Notes: generated by a model from the letters alone, not told the origin. 64,000 nt of DNA from Scleromitrula shiraiana (GCA_028455995.1 JABELC010000002.1:4030001-4094000); one strand, 5' to 3'; positions 1-14,600 are shown, numbered from the stretch's first letter. Translations and numbers: made by a program.

Positions 1-40
1 AAATGAAATAAAGTCAAATCAAGTAATGCCACTAAAAATG

Positions 41-71
<31 letters not shown>

Positions 72-574
72 GTAATGCAATGCAAAGCAAAGTAAAGTTA
101 TGCAAAGCAAAGTAAAGCAAAGTAAAGTAAAGTAAAATAAAGTACCAACCCCACCAAACCAAACCAAACCAAACCAAACCAAACCAAACCAAACCATCCC
201 CACGAACCCCTTTAAAATGCGCCATCCTGCTAGTTTCCCCAGAGCCCCTCCATATTTTCATTTCACACAATACAATGCAATGCAATACAATACAATGCAA
301 TACAATACAATGCAATACAATGCAAATCATGCAAGCCCCAAGCCAAGCCAAGCCAAGCCAGTCCAAACAGCCATATAAAGCAGATTGCCACACCGCGCCA
401 GCCAAACTCCCAATCAGCCCTACTCCACGTGCATTCACTCCACTTAACTAACTCCTCTCTCAGCTTCCCATATATATATTTCCTTTTCGAAACGCCCCCA
501 AGTCAGAAAATGTCCACGCCGCACCAGTTCATTCAAGCCCATCATGCCAACACCATCAATTCAAAAACGAGGAA
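1..574. repeat. Low-complexity 3' flank of the KDM5 gene
   Basis: No gene is supported here. The stretch holds simple repeats: a (CAAT)n run at about 42-71, an AAGT/AAAGC-type purine-rich stretch at 80-140, a (CCAAA)n run at about 150-195 and a (CAATA/CAATG)n stretch at about 268-322. Apparent open frames across it are artefacts of repeat periods. It contains or borders the 3' end of the minus-strand KDM5 gene, whose stop codon is at 575-577. Confidence 0.7.
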
Positions 575-3500
575 TCAAGGACCATCAAAAAACAACTCCA
601 CATCCGCACTATCCTGCCACTTAGTATCACCCTCCTCCTCCTTCGCTACAACTCTTTCTCTATTTTTCCCTCCTATCTCTTCCAATCCAGCACCCGCACC
701 ACCACCACCAATCCCTCTATCCTTCCCCAACCCAGCACCATTCATTTTCTCCCCATCTCCTACATGATGTAAATCTCTATCTCTATCCCCACCATGCCCA
801 CTCGCACTCGCGCCCGTACTCCCCTCCTCATCACCCATTCCAACCCCCTCATTAGTCAAATCTCCAAACAATCTCTCCACCTCCCCACTCCCCCCACCCA
901 ACGTCTCATTCTCCCTCTCCCTATCCACCAAACTCGGCACTCCCCCAAAGCCCCCCTCAATCCCATCCCTCAACAACCCCTCCCCCTCCCCAAGTCTCTC
1001 CCCACCAACACCACCATCACCCAACCTCTTATAACCCGCCTCACTAAAGATCCCCCTCCCCTCTCCCCTCCTCCCAAGATGTTCATGTTCCCTCTCCCCC
1101 CCAAACGTCCCCAACGATCCAGGTCCTCCATTCTGCAAATACGCATGCGGTGTAAACGCCGCCGCCGGACTCGTAATCCCCGGGTTCGACACCCCCATAC
1201 TCATACTCATGGCAATCCCCGCATAATGTCCATGATGATGATGGGGATCCTGACTTGAGAAGCTCGAATAGGGATGTGAATGATCATTCACACTCGTAAT
1301 ACCCGATAAGATTGGTCCATTTATACCCATTGATGGACCACCTACTGTAGAGGGGAAATGATTACTCGTCGGTGTACCATTTGCGGAATCCGCACGACCA
1401 GGAGCAGGTTGAAGAGGTTGAGGACGACTTGAACTAGGTTCACTTGATTTTCTCTTAAACTGATGTTGTTTAGTTCTGAGATTAGGAGGAAGAGCTTCAG
1501 GAACATCAACACCATGTTGAGCCATTAATTTTTGAAGTTTAGTTGGACGAGGTTTTCGTGTTGATAATGAACATTCGAGAACTGGTGGGGGTTCCGGTGC
1601 GACTGGTGACCATTTGTGAAGTTCTTGTCTGAAGAAATTTGTTTCATATGCTAGAAGAATTTCAGCACCTTCAATCTTTCGAAGATAAAATCTTTGGGTT
1701 TCGGATTCATCTGCTGTTGCCATTACTGGGTTACAGAATGGTGCGATATGTGTACGAAATTCTTGAGCATTATTGATGATACTTTCAAGGATAGCTTCCT
1801 CATCAGGTTGAAAGGGTAAACTTGGAATTTCATCTTGCCATGCTTGTAATTCTTCCAATTTAGGTCGAGCAGCATCACGAGGAATTCTAACACGCCAATC
1901 ACAAATTGGACATGTATATTTATCATCATCCTTGACTTTACCACGAGCGATTTTTAAACATCTACCATGATACCTAATATTTATTAGTAAAACTATCAAC
2001 CAATCCGATAGGAAACAAACCATTCATGACAAAGTTCACATTCGATCATCAAGCCAGCCTCAATACGACGACAAATGCAAAAGACTTCTCTAAATCTAGG
2101 ATCTTCCCAACTATGAAGTTTTTCATTCGATGGACTTGGTTCACGAGATGCTGGTTCGGCTGGTATTCGAGGTCTATCCGAAGTAATATCGAAACAATCA
2201 ATATTTCGTTCCAAAACATATTCCATATGTGATTTAAGAATATGTAATGGAGCATTTGCTTTTCCGAATAGTTTCTTTCCTTTTCGCATCCAGTTCTCGT
2301 GTTGTTTTTGTTCCTTTTCCAAATCCAAAGTTCCGGTTGGTTTGTTACCTAACGCGCTAAGGTCTTCCATGGTTTGTCTAACTTCGGCATATTTGGGGCG
2401 TCTCGAAAAGTCCGGATCCTTACTTCGTTCATGTAATGAAAGAATTTGCTTATGAGCTTCCCGTTGCTTGTTAAGAATTTGATCAACAGCAACCAATGTT
2501 TCTTGAGATACCGGTAATGCCGCAGCTTGAGCTTGTGCAGATAAAGCCTCCAATTGTGGATAATGAATAGTCTCGGCACTAATAACCTCTTTGGCCTTAA
2601 CTTCCCAAGCCATTGCGGATATCTTTTGTTCTTTATAATACTTCAGATAATCATTATAATCGGGTATCTCCAACTTTATAGCTTCATCAATAAGTTCCGA
2701 AACCTCTTTCAATGAAATATAAACTCCTCGGCTATCTCGAGCTCTATCATTCCATTTCATTTGATTCACAAGTTTCTCCAATCTATCAAGTTCGGGCATA
2801 TCAACATTGAAACCACGACCAAGTTCAAGAAGTTCTTCAAAATCATTGGTAGTTCGTACTAGAGGATTCGCCATCGCTGCTCGTGCATCGGTTTGAAAGT
2901 TCGTAATAGCATCGGCTCGTTCGCGAAGATGTGTGATTTCCGGACAATCAAATCCTATCTTATCGGCATCTTTCAAAAGTTTGAGAATATTGTCGACTTT
3001 GCGAAGTTCTCGATCCCGTTCTTCCATCTCTGCCGCCTTGGATCCTTTGCGCCAAGCCTTCTCGTTTTTTCGACGATTTTGTTGTTTTCGAACGGTATAA
3101 TTTGTCGCTTCTTCCACCCATTCATTACATCTATCAACAAACTTCTTGAGTGAAGGAAGAGATTTTAAATCATAAGGAATTCGTTCGCCTTCATTAAGAA
3201 GGGTACGTAATGTTTTCAATGAAGGGGTTGCATCTTCTTCAAGAAACTTTTCTACCTTTTCCTCCCATATTTCAGGCAAACTTGCTTTATCAGCAACCTT
3301 CTGATGCATAGCTGTAATGGCTTCTTCTGTGCGACGATAATGTAGAGTATGCTCATTGCCGGCATATCTTTCTTGCTCTGGTGTATCACAACATTCGTAA
3401 TTTCCAGCATGAAGAAGACACATGACTTTTCCACTCTTGTTACACTTAAACCTCGAAATATATGCATATGCCTTACAGTAAGTGCATTGATATTCTTCTT

Positions 3501-6500
3501 CTGGTACATCTTCTTCGTCGATGGTAAAACCAATGTGGCATCTTGGACCGGCTCCTTCAATGACGTCAGTGATAACACAAGCATGTGAATCTTCCTTATG
3601 TTTATCGATGAACAATTTCCTTTGCATGATCTCTCGTTCTCGAAGACGTTCCAAAGCAGGTGCAAGCCATTTAGCGGTATGAATGGTAACACCACCTGTA
3701 GCTGCTCCTTCAGCGGCTGTCCATAAAAGTTCATCATGAGAGAAACATGGTTGTCTTCTGAATTGTTGTAATCGTTCAACTCCAGAATCTCCAAATGGTT
3801 CCCAATCTGTAGGTGCAAAATTGACGGCCTCGTTGAAATTAAATCCATGATTAAATCCAGCATGATATGCTTGGGGGAATGTAATGACGAATTGACCAGC
3901 TCTTTGATCTAAAGCATAAACTCTAACACCAGCTTTCTTTAATTGCTCCGGAGTCAGTAATGTTACCAATTGAAATAGAAGATCAGGTTGTGTTTCGAAT
4001 AATTCCGGTACAGCTTCTCGCATGGCAGCTTCGAATTTGTCCGCATCCTCCCCTGGAATACCATACCAAGTTTTGGTGGAACCGAAATGTTGATAGTTCG
4101 CGGAGTACGAGTAGTGATCTTCATTATGCCAGCAGAAAGTTGAAAAGATCATACCAACATAGAGCCAAGGTACCGTCATTCCAGAGATATCAGATTTGAT
4201 GTGTCGGAACAAAGACTCTCCATGAAGAGGCATGACTGTCAAATTCCAGGGGTCTGTTGAATAAGGATTTTGTGGATGTCTCTCAATAGTCGGGAATCCA
4301 CTACCATGAGTAGTTGAATGAATATCTGCACCATACTCAACTTCGACAGTTTCTTCCAAGCTTGCAACAAGTCGCCAGAATTCTCTCTCGATATCATCTT
4401 CTGTGACCGGTCTTGGACAATTTAGAACAGGGTCGAAAGGCATCTTATTCTGAAAGTAACCTTCTTTAAAGTCTGCAGCTTTCTCCTGAAATTGTTTGAG
4501 AGAATAAATCCCACCTTCTTCAAAACCAAATTGGCCATCACCAACCAAACATCTTGGACAATGCCAATCATAATCTGGTTTTTGAAGAACAGGGGGGTCG
4601 AGACATTGCATGTGATGACCAAAATCGCATGATTCACAAATCAATAGATTAGGAAGTTCATCACTCTTTCCACAGGTTTCGCACTTCTGATTTGGGGCTA
4701 AGTATATATCTGGTGAATTTTCATTAGAATTGCTTACCTCGCCAGGAGTGGAAGATCCACGATCTCCTGGAATTCTCGGCGGTGTTGGTCGAAACAAAGT
4801 CATATGCGATCCAGCCACTGTCGGCACAGCATCTGCAGGGGTAATTAGCCGGGGTACTTAACACCAATAAGAAATCAATTCCCCTCAATGTTACAATGGC
4901 GCATATTGAATGCAACGCATAATGAGGAAATGAACAATGTTACTGTACCTTTCTTCAATCGCTTGCTACGTCTTCCACTTCCACCATTTCCTACTTCCTC
5001 TGGTGGTTGACTTCCTTTTCTTGAATCTAAACTCTCATGACTTAATTGTCGCTTCAACGAAGGATTAGATGTAACGCCATTAAGAACAGGAGCCGAACTA
5101 AGTCCAGATGGTTTATACTCGGGAGTGTTTTTAGCTGATGACATTGGACTATCGAATGGTCTTCTTGGTGGTGTAAAACTACTACTCCCTTCACGATCGC
5201 GACGACTCATCACAGGTGTGAAACTTTGTGGTGTAGTATTAACAGGTGTAAAGCCGGGATTGACGGGAGTAAATCCTGATGAGACTGGTTGCGGTTTTGG
5301 TGCAACAGGAGGATCTAGCATCGAAATATTCTTCATGCCCTTATCAAATTCTTCCTTCATCATACTTGTGTTCAATGCATCCGATGCGTGCATAGCAGGA
5401 GATTCACCTCTTAAACTCGATGGTGTATGTTGAACCGATCTCTTCATTGGTGAATTCGCAGGTGATGGTGTTATAGGTCCTCCATATTCGAATTCGATCT
5501 GTTGATGAACTGAAGGTTTGGCGAATCGTAGATACTCTTCATAAGGAAATAACCATCTTTGATATGAATTTTTGAGAGAAGTTGATAATGAGGACATAAT
5601 CTTTCCACTGTATCCTAAATCTCGACCAATTTCTGCCCATTTCTTAAGTTTGCAGACCTTTTCAAATCCCCCTCTAGTTTCGACCGCCTTTTTGAGTTTA
5701 TATAAATCGAGAGGTCTTTTGTCGACGCTAGGAAATCTATTAAGATTGGTGCCATATTGTTTATGAAATTTCGCAAGTTGATCGAGATATGTAAGGTTTG
5801 CTCTAGTACCTTTAAGAGATTGATGTTAGTTATTTCTAAGGGAGGGGTTGTTGGTATGATCATGACTGTATGCTAGGAGGTGGATCATCCATTCAATACT
5901 TACTTCCTTCAACTGAATTTAATTCCTGCTTTCGTGTGCGAAAATGAAATTTCTATGATAGATATTAGAAGACCAATATAATCTCATAACAAGTGAACGA
6001 ATGAAATCCATCATGGACAATAGTTGTTGTGATAAATCGCAAATGTGGAAGAATGCAGGCATCAATAAGAAAGGTAGAAACGTACCTCGGTGTCAATGGC
6101 GAAATCTGGTTTCCAAGAATCTGGAGGGATAATCTTGCAAATACCATATTGTGAAGCTTCCGGCGCAATACTCTTAATATAAGCATAAGGATCTTTAAAT
6201 TCATCGGCGTTTGGTCTATATGTTGGAGCTTCTTGTAATCCATGAGGACGTATCTTTTTTGTTGTCTCTCGACTAGCTGTTGGTTGTCCCCTCCTCTCAA
6301 CGCTGGTAAGATCTAAAGGTACGGATGTCATTGCGCTCAAAGGTAGAGAAGCAGTTGCTGGATTTGAAGGATTTCCATTTCCATTTCCATTTCCATTTCC
6401 ACTTCCACTTCCATTTGATTTTCCTGTACTTGAGGTTGTATTATTATTGGTACTACTTGAAGGTGAACCTCTTATTGTTGAGCTGGAACCCGATGAATTC

Positions 6501-6517
6501 GTAGGTACTTGAACCAT
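575..6517 (-). CDS. KDM5/JARID1-family histone H3K4 demethylase (Lid2-like)
   Basis: A JmjC dioxygenase expected to remove methyl groups from histone H3 lysine 4 in the nucleus. Five exons read on the minus strand: 6517-6086, 5952-5904, 5809-4949, 4832-2021 and 1973-575, giving 1850 residues; all four introns (133, 94, 116, 47 nt) have GT-AG ends and keep frame. Domain order is that of KDM5: JmjN (about 97-138), ARID (about 161-255), PHD1 (about 496-545), JmjC with the iron ligands H683-N-E685 and the distal H771 in YHAGFNHGF, a C5HC2 zinc finger (about 866-930), the PLU-1 helical region, and a second PHD finger (about 1362-1415) split by the last intron inside CHEW|YHGRC. The C-terminal tail is low-complexity, rich in Gly, Glu and Ser. 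The N-terminus has an NG repeat before JmjN. Catalytic residues look intact. Family assignment is firm; substrate is from family knowledge. Confidence 0.95.
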
Positions 6518-6793
6518 ATTGATGGAGGGATTTATTTCGAAATGGGGTGATGTCGATAATGATATTGTGGAATTGACGGGAATATCAAATTATTAACATG
6601 GAATTTTGGAAGAGTCCAAGAGGAAGTAGATGGGGAAGAGGAATTAGATGGGGAAGAGAAACCGACTTAAGAGTGAAATACAAGAACAGGAGATATCTTG
6701 GATGATTGATATCAATTTAATCCCAGCATTGTAATATCATTAGAACAACGAAAAAAGAGAAGTAAAAAGTGATTTAATATTTATAGTGAATTA

Positions 6794-6825
<32 letters not shown>

Positions 6826-9237
6826 TTGTGTTTATTCAATGTTACTATTCCTTTTGTATGAATTTAAATTGTATATTTTATTGTAGAGTGGAAAGGAAAG
6901 TTTTATGGTAGTTATTATTGTTATTGTTGTTCTTGTTCTTGATGTTCTTGATATGTAGGAGAGATGAATGTGAAATGAGAATGATAATGGGAAAATGGTA
7001 AGGATGGATGAATGAATCAATGAATGAATGATGAGGGAGCGAGGTGTGCTAAGATGTGGAGTAATAAGAAAGGTTCGGTAGTAATAGTAATAATAATAAT
7101 AATAATAATAATGATAATAATAAGTAAAATGGTAAGGAGTGTTTTTTTTTTTTTGATGATGGTGGCTTTGGGAATTTTAGTAAGGTTAATTAGAAAATTA
7201 ATAAGGTAAGTGTTCGATATAAAAATCTCTCTTTCTCGTATTATTCTTCTTCTTCTTCTTCTTCTTCTCTCTAAATAGTAATGAGAATAAAAAAGGTGGA
7301 TGAATGTATACCAAGATATAAGAAGCACAGTATAATAATATAGTACAATACTTTATTTCTATAATGATATCAAATATATAATCAAATATACAATAATAAG
7401 GATATCTGAATAGATAGATGATGATAGATGGATGATAAATAAATTATATATAGATAATAGATAAATTATAGATAGATGATAAATAAATGATAGATAAATC
7501 ATAACTTATATTCCTAATCATCCATCTCAAAATGATAACCCACCTACATAACCCATTCTCACCATTATGGCCTTATTACTATGTATGTGCGTACTATGTA
7601 TGTGCGTACTCTGCATTATTCGTCTATATAAAAAGAACCCTTTAAAAGAAATATAACCCAAAATAGAAAAGACATGGAGAAACTAGTCAATCAGTCCAAT
7701 CAATCTAATTAGTCTATCTATAGAAATACTTAGATAGATGGTTCATGCTACATATCATCAATAATCCTTGCAGCTTGATTGATCAATGGATTGTTAGATA
7801 GAGGAGATCTCGGGAAAGATGGAAGAGGGAAGATAGAAAGAAGATGGAAAATGGAAAATGGAAAATAATTATTTATTAAATGATAAAGACGGTTCGTTCT
7901 CAGTAAAATAAAATAAATCATTACAACATTAAGTTAGAAATCTATACTAAATAATAAATCCATACCAAGTAATCCATCCATTCTATTCATTCTATACATT
8001 CTATACATTCTATACATTCTATTCATTCCATTCATTCATTCATTCAATCATTCAATCATTCAATCGTTACCACATGCGATTTATATTGCATGGGGTCAAA
8101 TAGCATCCTAAGGCATCCACTCATTCCATCAACCAATAAAATGTATTTGACGTTGACAATGTTCCATATTAGGTTTGGTGTGAGGGAACTAGTGGCTGTG
8201 TGATTCACTTATGGAGATGAGACAGGGTTGGATGCTTGGGGTGTGCATAATGGTGGATGGATAATGAATGGATAATGAATGGATGGATGGATGGATGGAT
8301 GCATGGAGGTGGGAAGGAATATTTATTACTGTACTCTATTATATTGTACTGTATTATATTGTACTCTATTATATTGTACTGTATTATATTGTACTCTATT
8401 ATGATTGTACTCTATTATATTACACAGATTACTAGAAGAAGGGATGAGGGGTTTAGTTATCATTATTATAAAACATTATATAATGAATAAGGAATTTACG
8501 GAGTATACATTCTTATATTGTATTATATTGTATTGTATTGTATTGTATAAATTCCTTTTGTAATAAATGAATAAATAAATAAATAAATAAATACATAAAA
8601 TCTTACTCGTATATCAATCATTCATATTCATCATTTACAATAATAACGCGATAACCGTCTTACATAAGATCTCTCACAATACACCACTTATTGTACCTAG
8701 GTAATCTTGCCTAATAAGTTTTCATTCATCTCATCTCATTCATCAGATCAATCAAAATCAATCAAAATCAATCAATAAATCAATTAATCAATCATACGGA
8801 TCTGGCGATTTGGAAAATTCGAGGCTTATTATAAAAGTATATGTGGCTTACATGACTTCACCGATTGCTCCGAACCGAAAGAATGAACCCAATATCCAGC
8901 CTTCCCGGTCCAATCATTCCAATTAAGGAATATTATCGATATCATCACGAGTCATCAATATCTCGAAGTTATATCAACCATTAATCCATCCATCCATTAA
9001 TCGATGAATTATACCGATAAAATTCACAATGAAATAAAATACAACATATAAAACCAACACAAAGTAGAGATACAAGCGGACAACATCACATCCTAACCAC
9101 CGATACATACGCATCAAGAAAAAAAAAGAAAAAATAACATACAAATTAACACGACCCCAACAAGCACAACAACAACAACAACAATAATAATAAACATCCC
9201 CGCCTCCAACCGCCTCCAATTCAAATAATACAAATCA
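6518..9237. repeat. Low-complexity intergenic region between KDM5 and SLX1
   Basis: A 2.7-kb divergent intergenic region without a convincing gene. It is dominated by simple repeats: (AAT)n at 6796-6822 and 7086-7115, a poly-T tract near 7142, (TTC)n near 7243-7268, GATA/TAGA-rich sequence at 7400-7500, (CATTCTATA)n near 7980-8030, a tattatattgtac-type minisatellite at 8335-8420 and (AAAT)n at 8568-8590. Both flanking genes start at its ends, so their promoters must lie in it. Confidence 0.65.
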
Positions 9238-11398
9238 ATGGCGATGAATCGACCGATCCCCTCATTCTACTGCTGTTACCTTTTACGCTCGACAGTACGA
9301 CAGTCGTCTTTATACGTCGGCTCTACTCCTAATCCTGGTATGTGGCAATGCGACTATTCATTCTATCTTATCTTCCCCGTTCTCTTCTCTTGTCTTGTCT
9401 TGTCTTGAACTCTACTCCTGATTCCTGTCATATGATATATGATATATAAATATATAAATATATAAATATAAATATATAAATATATAAATATATAAATATA
9501 TAAATATATAAATATATAAATATATAAATATATAAATATATAATATATAAATATATAAATATATAAATATATAAATAAATTCACTTGAACATTGCACATG
9601 AACATTACACATGAACATTACACTTCAAGATATCTCCTCCCTACAACCAATCCCATCAATCCAATCCAACGCAATCCAATCCCCCCCAAAACCACCCCCC
9701 TCACCATCCCACCACCATCCCACCCCTTTTTTCCCCCCAAATAAAACACTAACGAGAGAAAAAATATAAAAATAAAAAGTTCGCAGACTTAAACAACATA
9801 ATGGCCAGTCGAAAGGTGGAGCGGTGAGAACGAGTAGAGGGAGGCCGTGGGAAATGACTTGTATTGTTACGGGGTTCCCTAGTTCGATTGCTGCGTTGCA
9901 GTTTGAGTATGTTTTTTTTTTTTTTTCTTTTCTTTTTCTTGGGTTGGTTTTTTTGGGTTTTGTTTGGGGGAGTTTGAGGGGTGGATTTGGTTTTGGGGGG
10001 ATGAGAGATGGGAGATGGGGATGAGATGAGATGAGATGAGATGAGAGTAGAAAAGATGAGATGATGGAGTAGAGAGGAAACATGAAGTTTTGATCATCTT
10101 TTCTATCTCTATTCTACTTTAGTATCACGTCACCACTTCTCTCTATTCCCTTGCTCCTCCCCTTTCTCTACCTCTCTAAATCCCTCTCCTATTCTCCTTA
10201 TACTTCAAAATACCTCCCTCCCCCCATTCATTCATTCATTCCCCCACTCAAACACCACCTCTTCCCTCTCCCATCTCTCATCCCCTCTCATCCCCTCTCA
10301 TCCCCCAAACCCCCACTAACCCCCCCTTTTTTTCTCCTCTCTAGATGGGCACTGCAAAACCCCCACCTAACCCTACACATCCCGCCGACTCTCCGCCTCT
10401 CACACTCCACATATCGAAAACATTCCGGCCGCCCACGACGTCCCCGTCACACACTGACCTCCTTACTATCGAATCTGCATTTGCTCCTGAGGGTTCCGAG
10501 TTTCCGGCGGTGGCCGCTCGAGGTGCGGTTTTTTAGTGGGGAGGTAATGCGGATGTGGGGGAGGTTGTTTGGGGATGATGGGAGACGGGGGGACGGGAAT
10601 GGGAATGGGATGGGGAAATTGAGGGATACTTTGAGGATTGTAGGAGATTTTCCCCGGGAAGAAAAGAATGGGAAAGGGAAGAATAAAGGGGAAAATATAG
10701 AAGGAAATGAAAATGAAAAAGAAAAAGAAAAAGAAAATGAAAATGAAAAAGAAAAAGAAAAAGGAGGCATAGGGATCGAAGCACTAAAAGTCAATTACGA
10801 AGATTTAAAAACGTACGTGCAGAAAGCGAGGGATATAGTACTGCATAAGCGAGAGGGGAACTGTGGGGTTTGTGGAGAGAAAATACTAAACCCTCTAAAC
10901 GAATCTGAGGATGAGAAAGAGATGGGAAAGAGAAAGAAAAAGGAAAATGAGATGGGAAGAGGGAGAAAGAGAGGGAGAGGCGGTATCTATACGATATGTC
11001 CACACCCAGGATGCGAAAGCGTCAATCACATGACATGTCTAAGCCAACGATTCTTGGATGAAGAAACGGAAGCTGCAGCGGACATGGAAAGAGAGGTTAT
11101 TCTTCCGATAAGAGGATCGTGTCCGCGTTGTGGGGGGGATGTCAATTGGGTGGATGTGGTTAGGGAGGTTAGCTTGAGGATGAGGGGCGAGAAGGTGGTG
11201 GATAGATTGTTGAGGGTTAGGAAGGTGGGGAGGGGGAAGGGGATGGGTAAGGGGAAGGGGAAGGGGAAGGGGAAAGGGGTGGTGGTGGATGTGGATGAGG
11301 ATGAGGATCAGGATGAGGATGAGGATGAGGATGAGGATGAGGATGAGGATGAGGATGAGGATGAGGAAGAAGAGGAGATGGATGTTGAGAGTGAGAGC

Positions 11399-11438
<40 letters not shown>

Positions 11439-11656
11439 ATGAGGATGAGGATATACATATGGATGGTGATATAGAGCTAGAATCGGAGGTTAGAACCGTG
11501 GATGGTGGGGTAACTAAGGATAATAAACCATCCTCATCGACATCAAAACCGGTATCGACATCAAAACCAACATCAAAACCAACATCAAAACCAACATCAA
11601 AACCGAAACACAAATTGAAACCACAACCAGCCAAAGTAAAAGCAAAAGCAAAATGA
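9238..11656 (+). CDS. slx1: SLX1, GIY-YIG structure-specific endonuclease catalytic subunit
   Basis: Slx1 with Slx4 forms the endonuclease that cuts branched DNA such as flaps, replication forks and Holliday junctions in the nucleus. Three exons: 9238-9337, 9780-9906 and 10345-11656, giving 512 residues. Exon 1 encodes the GIY-YIG start (FYCCYLLRS...SLYVGSTPNP, Tyr14 and Tyr26), exon 2 continues with RRLKQHNG, GGAVRTSRGRPW and ends at the catalytic Glu76 (LQFE|W), and exon 3 carries a zinc-binding RING/PHD-like domain (about 249-345; CGVC, CPHPGC, NHMTC, CPRC). The tail is unusual: a GKGKG tract, then Asp/Glu and Ser/Glu runs (about 390-440) encoded by (GATGAG)n and (GTGAGA)n, then Lys/Pro/Ser. 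The zinc domain holds a basic insert between its first two cysteine pairs. Introns of 442 and 438 nt are very long for this genome and contain simple repeats. Splice sites were chosen because they restore PNPVRRLKQHNG and FEWALQNP. Confidence 0.92.
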
Positions 11657-14600
11657 AAAAAAAAAAAAAAGGATCCTTTAATTACGATAATCGAAGAAAG
11701 TGAGTAAGCGATGAAGTAGATTTAATTAAGTTAGATAGTTTCATGAAAAATGGGTGCTGCGTGGGTGAATTTAGATTGGGCTGGGTAGGTTGGAAATAGA
11801 TAAATTATAAGATATTAATAATTCTGGGGATCGAAATTGATATGAAGATTAGAGAATTTCATATGAATATCTTATGGTAAGTAGAGGAGAGGAGAGGAGA
11901 GGAGAGGAGAGGGGAGGGGAGGAGAGGAGAGGAGAGGGGAGGAGAGGAGAGGAGAGGGGAGGAGAGGGGGATGTGTATGCTGTTAGTATCACATGGGATA
12001 GATAGATACTTAGATAGATACTTAGATAGATACTTCGTTTCCGAAACAAGACAAGACAAGACAAGACAAGACAAGAAATACACAGAGCGGAATAGATATT
12101 CGGTACACATCATCCGCATAGCCCATCTATCTATTCACCTAACACACCAACCTATCAACCAACCAACCAACCTACCAACCAACCAACCTACCTACCAACC
12201 AAGCAAGTAAGCAATCAACCAAGCAAGCAATCTCACCTAACGAATGAACAAATGAATAAATACATGACCTCCCTCCCTCCCTCCCTCTAAACACCGCCCA
12301 TCAAAAAGCAAAAAATCATTCATTCCTATCATTCCACTCCACCACCATACTAACGCTAAACCTATTAACTAACTAATCATACCCACCCATCCATCTATCC
12401 ATCCATCCATCTATCCAGCCATCAACATCTCCCGCCAAAACCAATACTTTCATATACACCCGGAGATATCATTCCGCCTCCTCTCTCCCTCCCATCCATC
12501 CATCCATCCACCGGCAATACACTGGTACCCCCCGATATCCCATCCCATCCCAACTCATACACGGCATTGCAAGCAAGTATAATAGCTAGATACATATACC
12601 GGCGCCATGAGGTTTATTTCTCGGTTTCGGATGCGGAGTTCTGCGTCTGCTTTTTTCGGGCTGTGTTGGATTGGTATGTTTGAGAATTTTGATCTTGTGG
12701 TTGTCATTCTCATTGTCATTGTGATTATCACAGTCATATTAAACGAGAGTGAGACTATAATTGCAAATGCATTACCGCGTGAAGAATTTGCGATCCGTGG
12801 TATCAACAGCGTTTAGTATTGCCGAGTCTGGTTCCGTCTCGTCTTGTATGTATATTTGATTTTCTGCCTTGTTTAGTTATTTATTTATTTATGTTTTTTC
12901 TTTGTTGGTAATATATATAGAATATATAGAATATATAGAATACTCATTTGCTTTTTCTAGGAACTAATGTCTTTTTTATGGTGCTATGTTGATGGTGTGG
13001 ATATTGGGTACTAATTGGGACGGACATTCGTCATCTTATCGTATCGCTATTTATAATCTGTTCGGTGCTGCTTTGGTTGCTTGGTTTATGTTTGGGGTTG
13101 GGGGGTTTATATATATACAGTAGGATGGAAGGATCGGAAGATGGATAGAGGGGCTTGAGGGTTGTAACTTATGAGGGGGAAGATATGAATGGGGAATTGA
13201 AAACTTGAAGGGGGGTTAATGAATCATTTACTATTAAGTGTTTAGATGATGATGGGGTGATGGGTTTGGAAGGTATATAAGTATTAAGATTTTGCTATGA
13301 AGCATTATAGATTTTGAATAGTAAATGCGGCTAATATCCAATATGTAGAGAAGAAGGAATAAGGACTTAAGGGACTAGATATTGAAGATGTTTGGAGTGT
13401 GGATTGTTGGATATAACATAGTTTGATATGATGTGTTTTCCCTGTGATTGATTCTAGCACTCTAGCATGTTGTCGAATCATTGCTAGTGATTACCATTAA
13501 AGTCAAAATTAGATTTATTGTTACGCCTTTGATTTTAGATATCATTGACACTAGTTGTTGCCGAAGTAATCAATACTCGGTCATCACATCCTTCCTATGG
13601 AAACAACTCTAGCTCCACACACTTAAACCACAAAGAAAATAAATATCATCTACAAGCAATTCACGATTGCCTTTTCAGTAACGAGGAAAATCATAGATTA
13701 CCAGATGTTGAATTTTAAATTGTGTTTGGGGAATAGATATCGGAGGATGAAATGATGGGTTTGTATAATCTTGAATTCGAGTTGATTTAAGGTGGGGGGG
13801 AATGTTTTGGCGAGAGATTAATATGTCGAATATTACTAGAGTACCAACCAGGAGGGGTATTGAAATAGATAATTTACTATTTAAACATGCTACGAGTAGA
13901 ATGAGAGAAAATTAAGCAAATTGCCAGCATGGCACATCATAATTGATGATGGAGAAAGTACTTTGCGGTTCTATTAGAAAATGTGAAGTAGATGTGTATT
14001 TACGGTGTCCGAGGTTGAAGTGATGATGGATTGGGATGAAGGGAATTGGTGTTGAAGAGTTGATGTTGTTGATTTATGGTATTGTTGTTATTCTTTTTGA
14101 TGTAATGTTGTGAGTTTATTTATTGTTATTGGACGTTTTTCTTCTTGTTATATTATGGACATATTTTTTGAGGATTAGTCAATTTAATCTGTATTTGTTT
14201 TTACTAATGATACGAGGGAGTTAGGGTTATCCTCAACAATATCCCCAACCTGAATCACAAAAAAAGCTCCAAATCCATTAATTGATCTGTTGCCCGATCA
14301 CAATATCGACCTGTGATTGCCAACCCAAAATTTGTCCGGACCTAAGGTTCTACAGAATTGGATCTTGGGCCGAGAATATATGCATATCAAGATGTCTACC
14401 CCGCTCTCACATGAAATGTATGGTGCTCGATAATGAGTGCTAATACGGTGAATAAGAACATGTACAATTGCACAACTATGAAGGCTATAGACATAAGATA
14501 ATAACCATCCAACATCAATGCATCTACCCCGCTCGAAGAACCCAAAAACATCAGCTCAAAGCCCAAACTTCGATCCCCAAGACCATAAAAGCGTCTACCA

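Noticed and set aside
1180..1200. GGGTTCGACACCCC, resembling a tRNA T-arm
   Set aside because: Lies within the KDM5 coding sequence, and no acceptor stem, D-arm or anticodon arm can be built around it.
794..1258. Plus-strand Pro/Thr/Ser-rich frame opposite the last KDM5 exon
   Set aside because: Antisense shadow of the low-complexity Gly/Glu-rich KDM5 tail.
12607..12816. Small frame with one hydrophobic segment (VVVILIVIVIITVIL)
   Set aside because: The segment translates a GT/AT-rich run; no family, no splice extension and weak start context.
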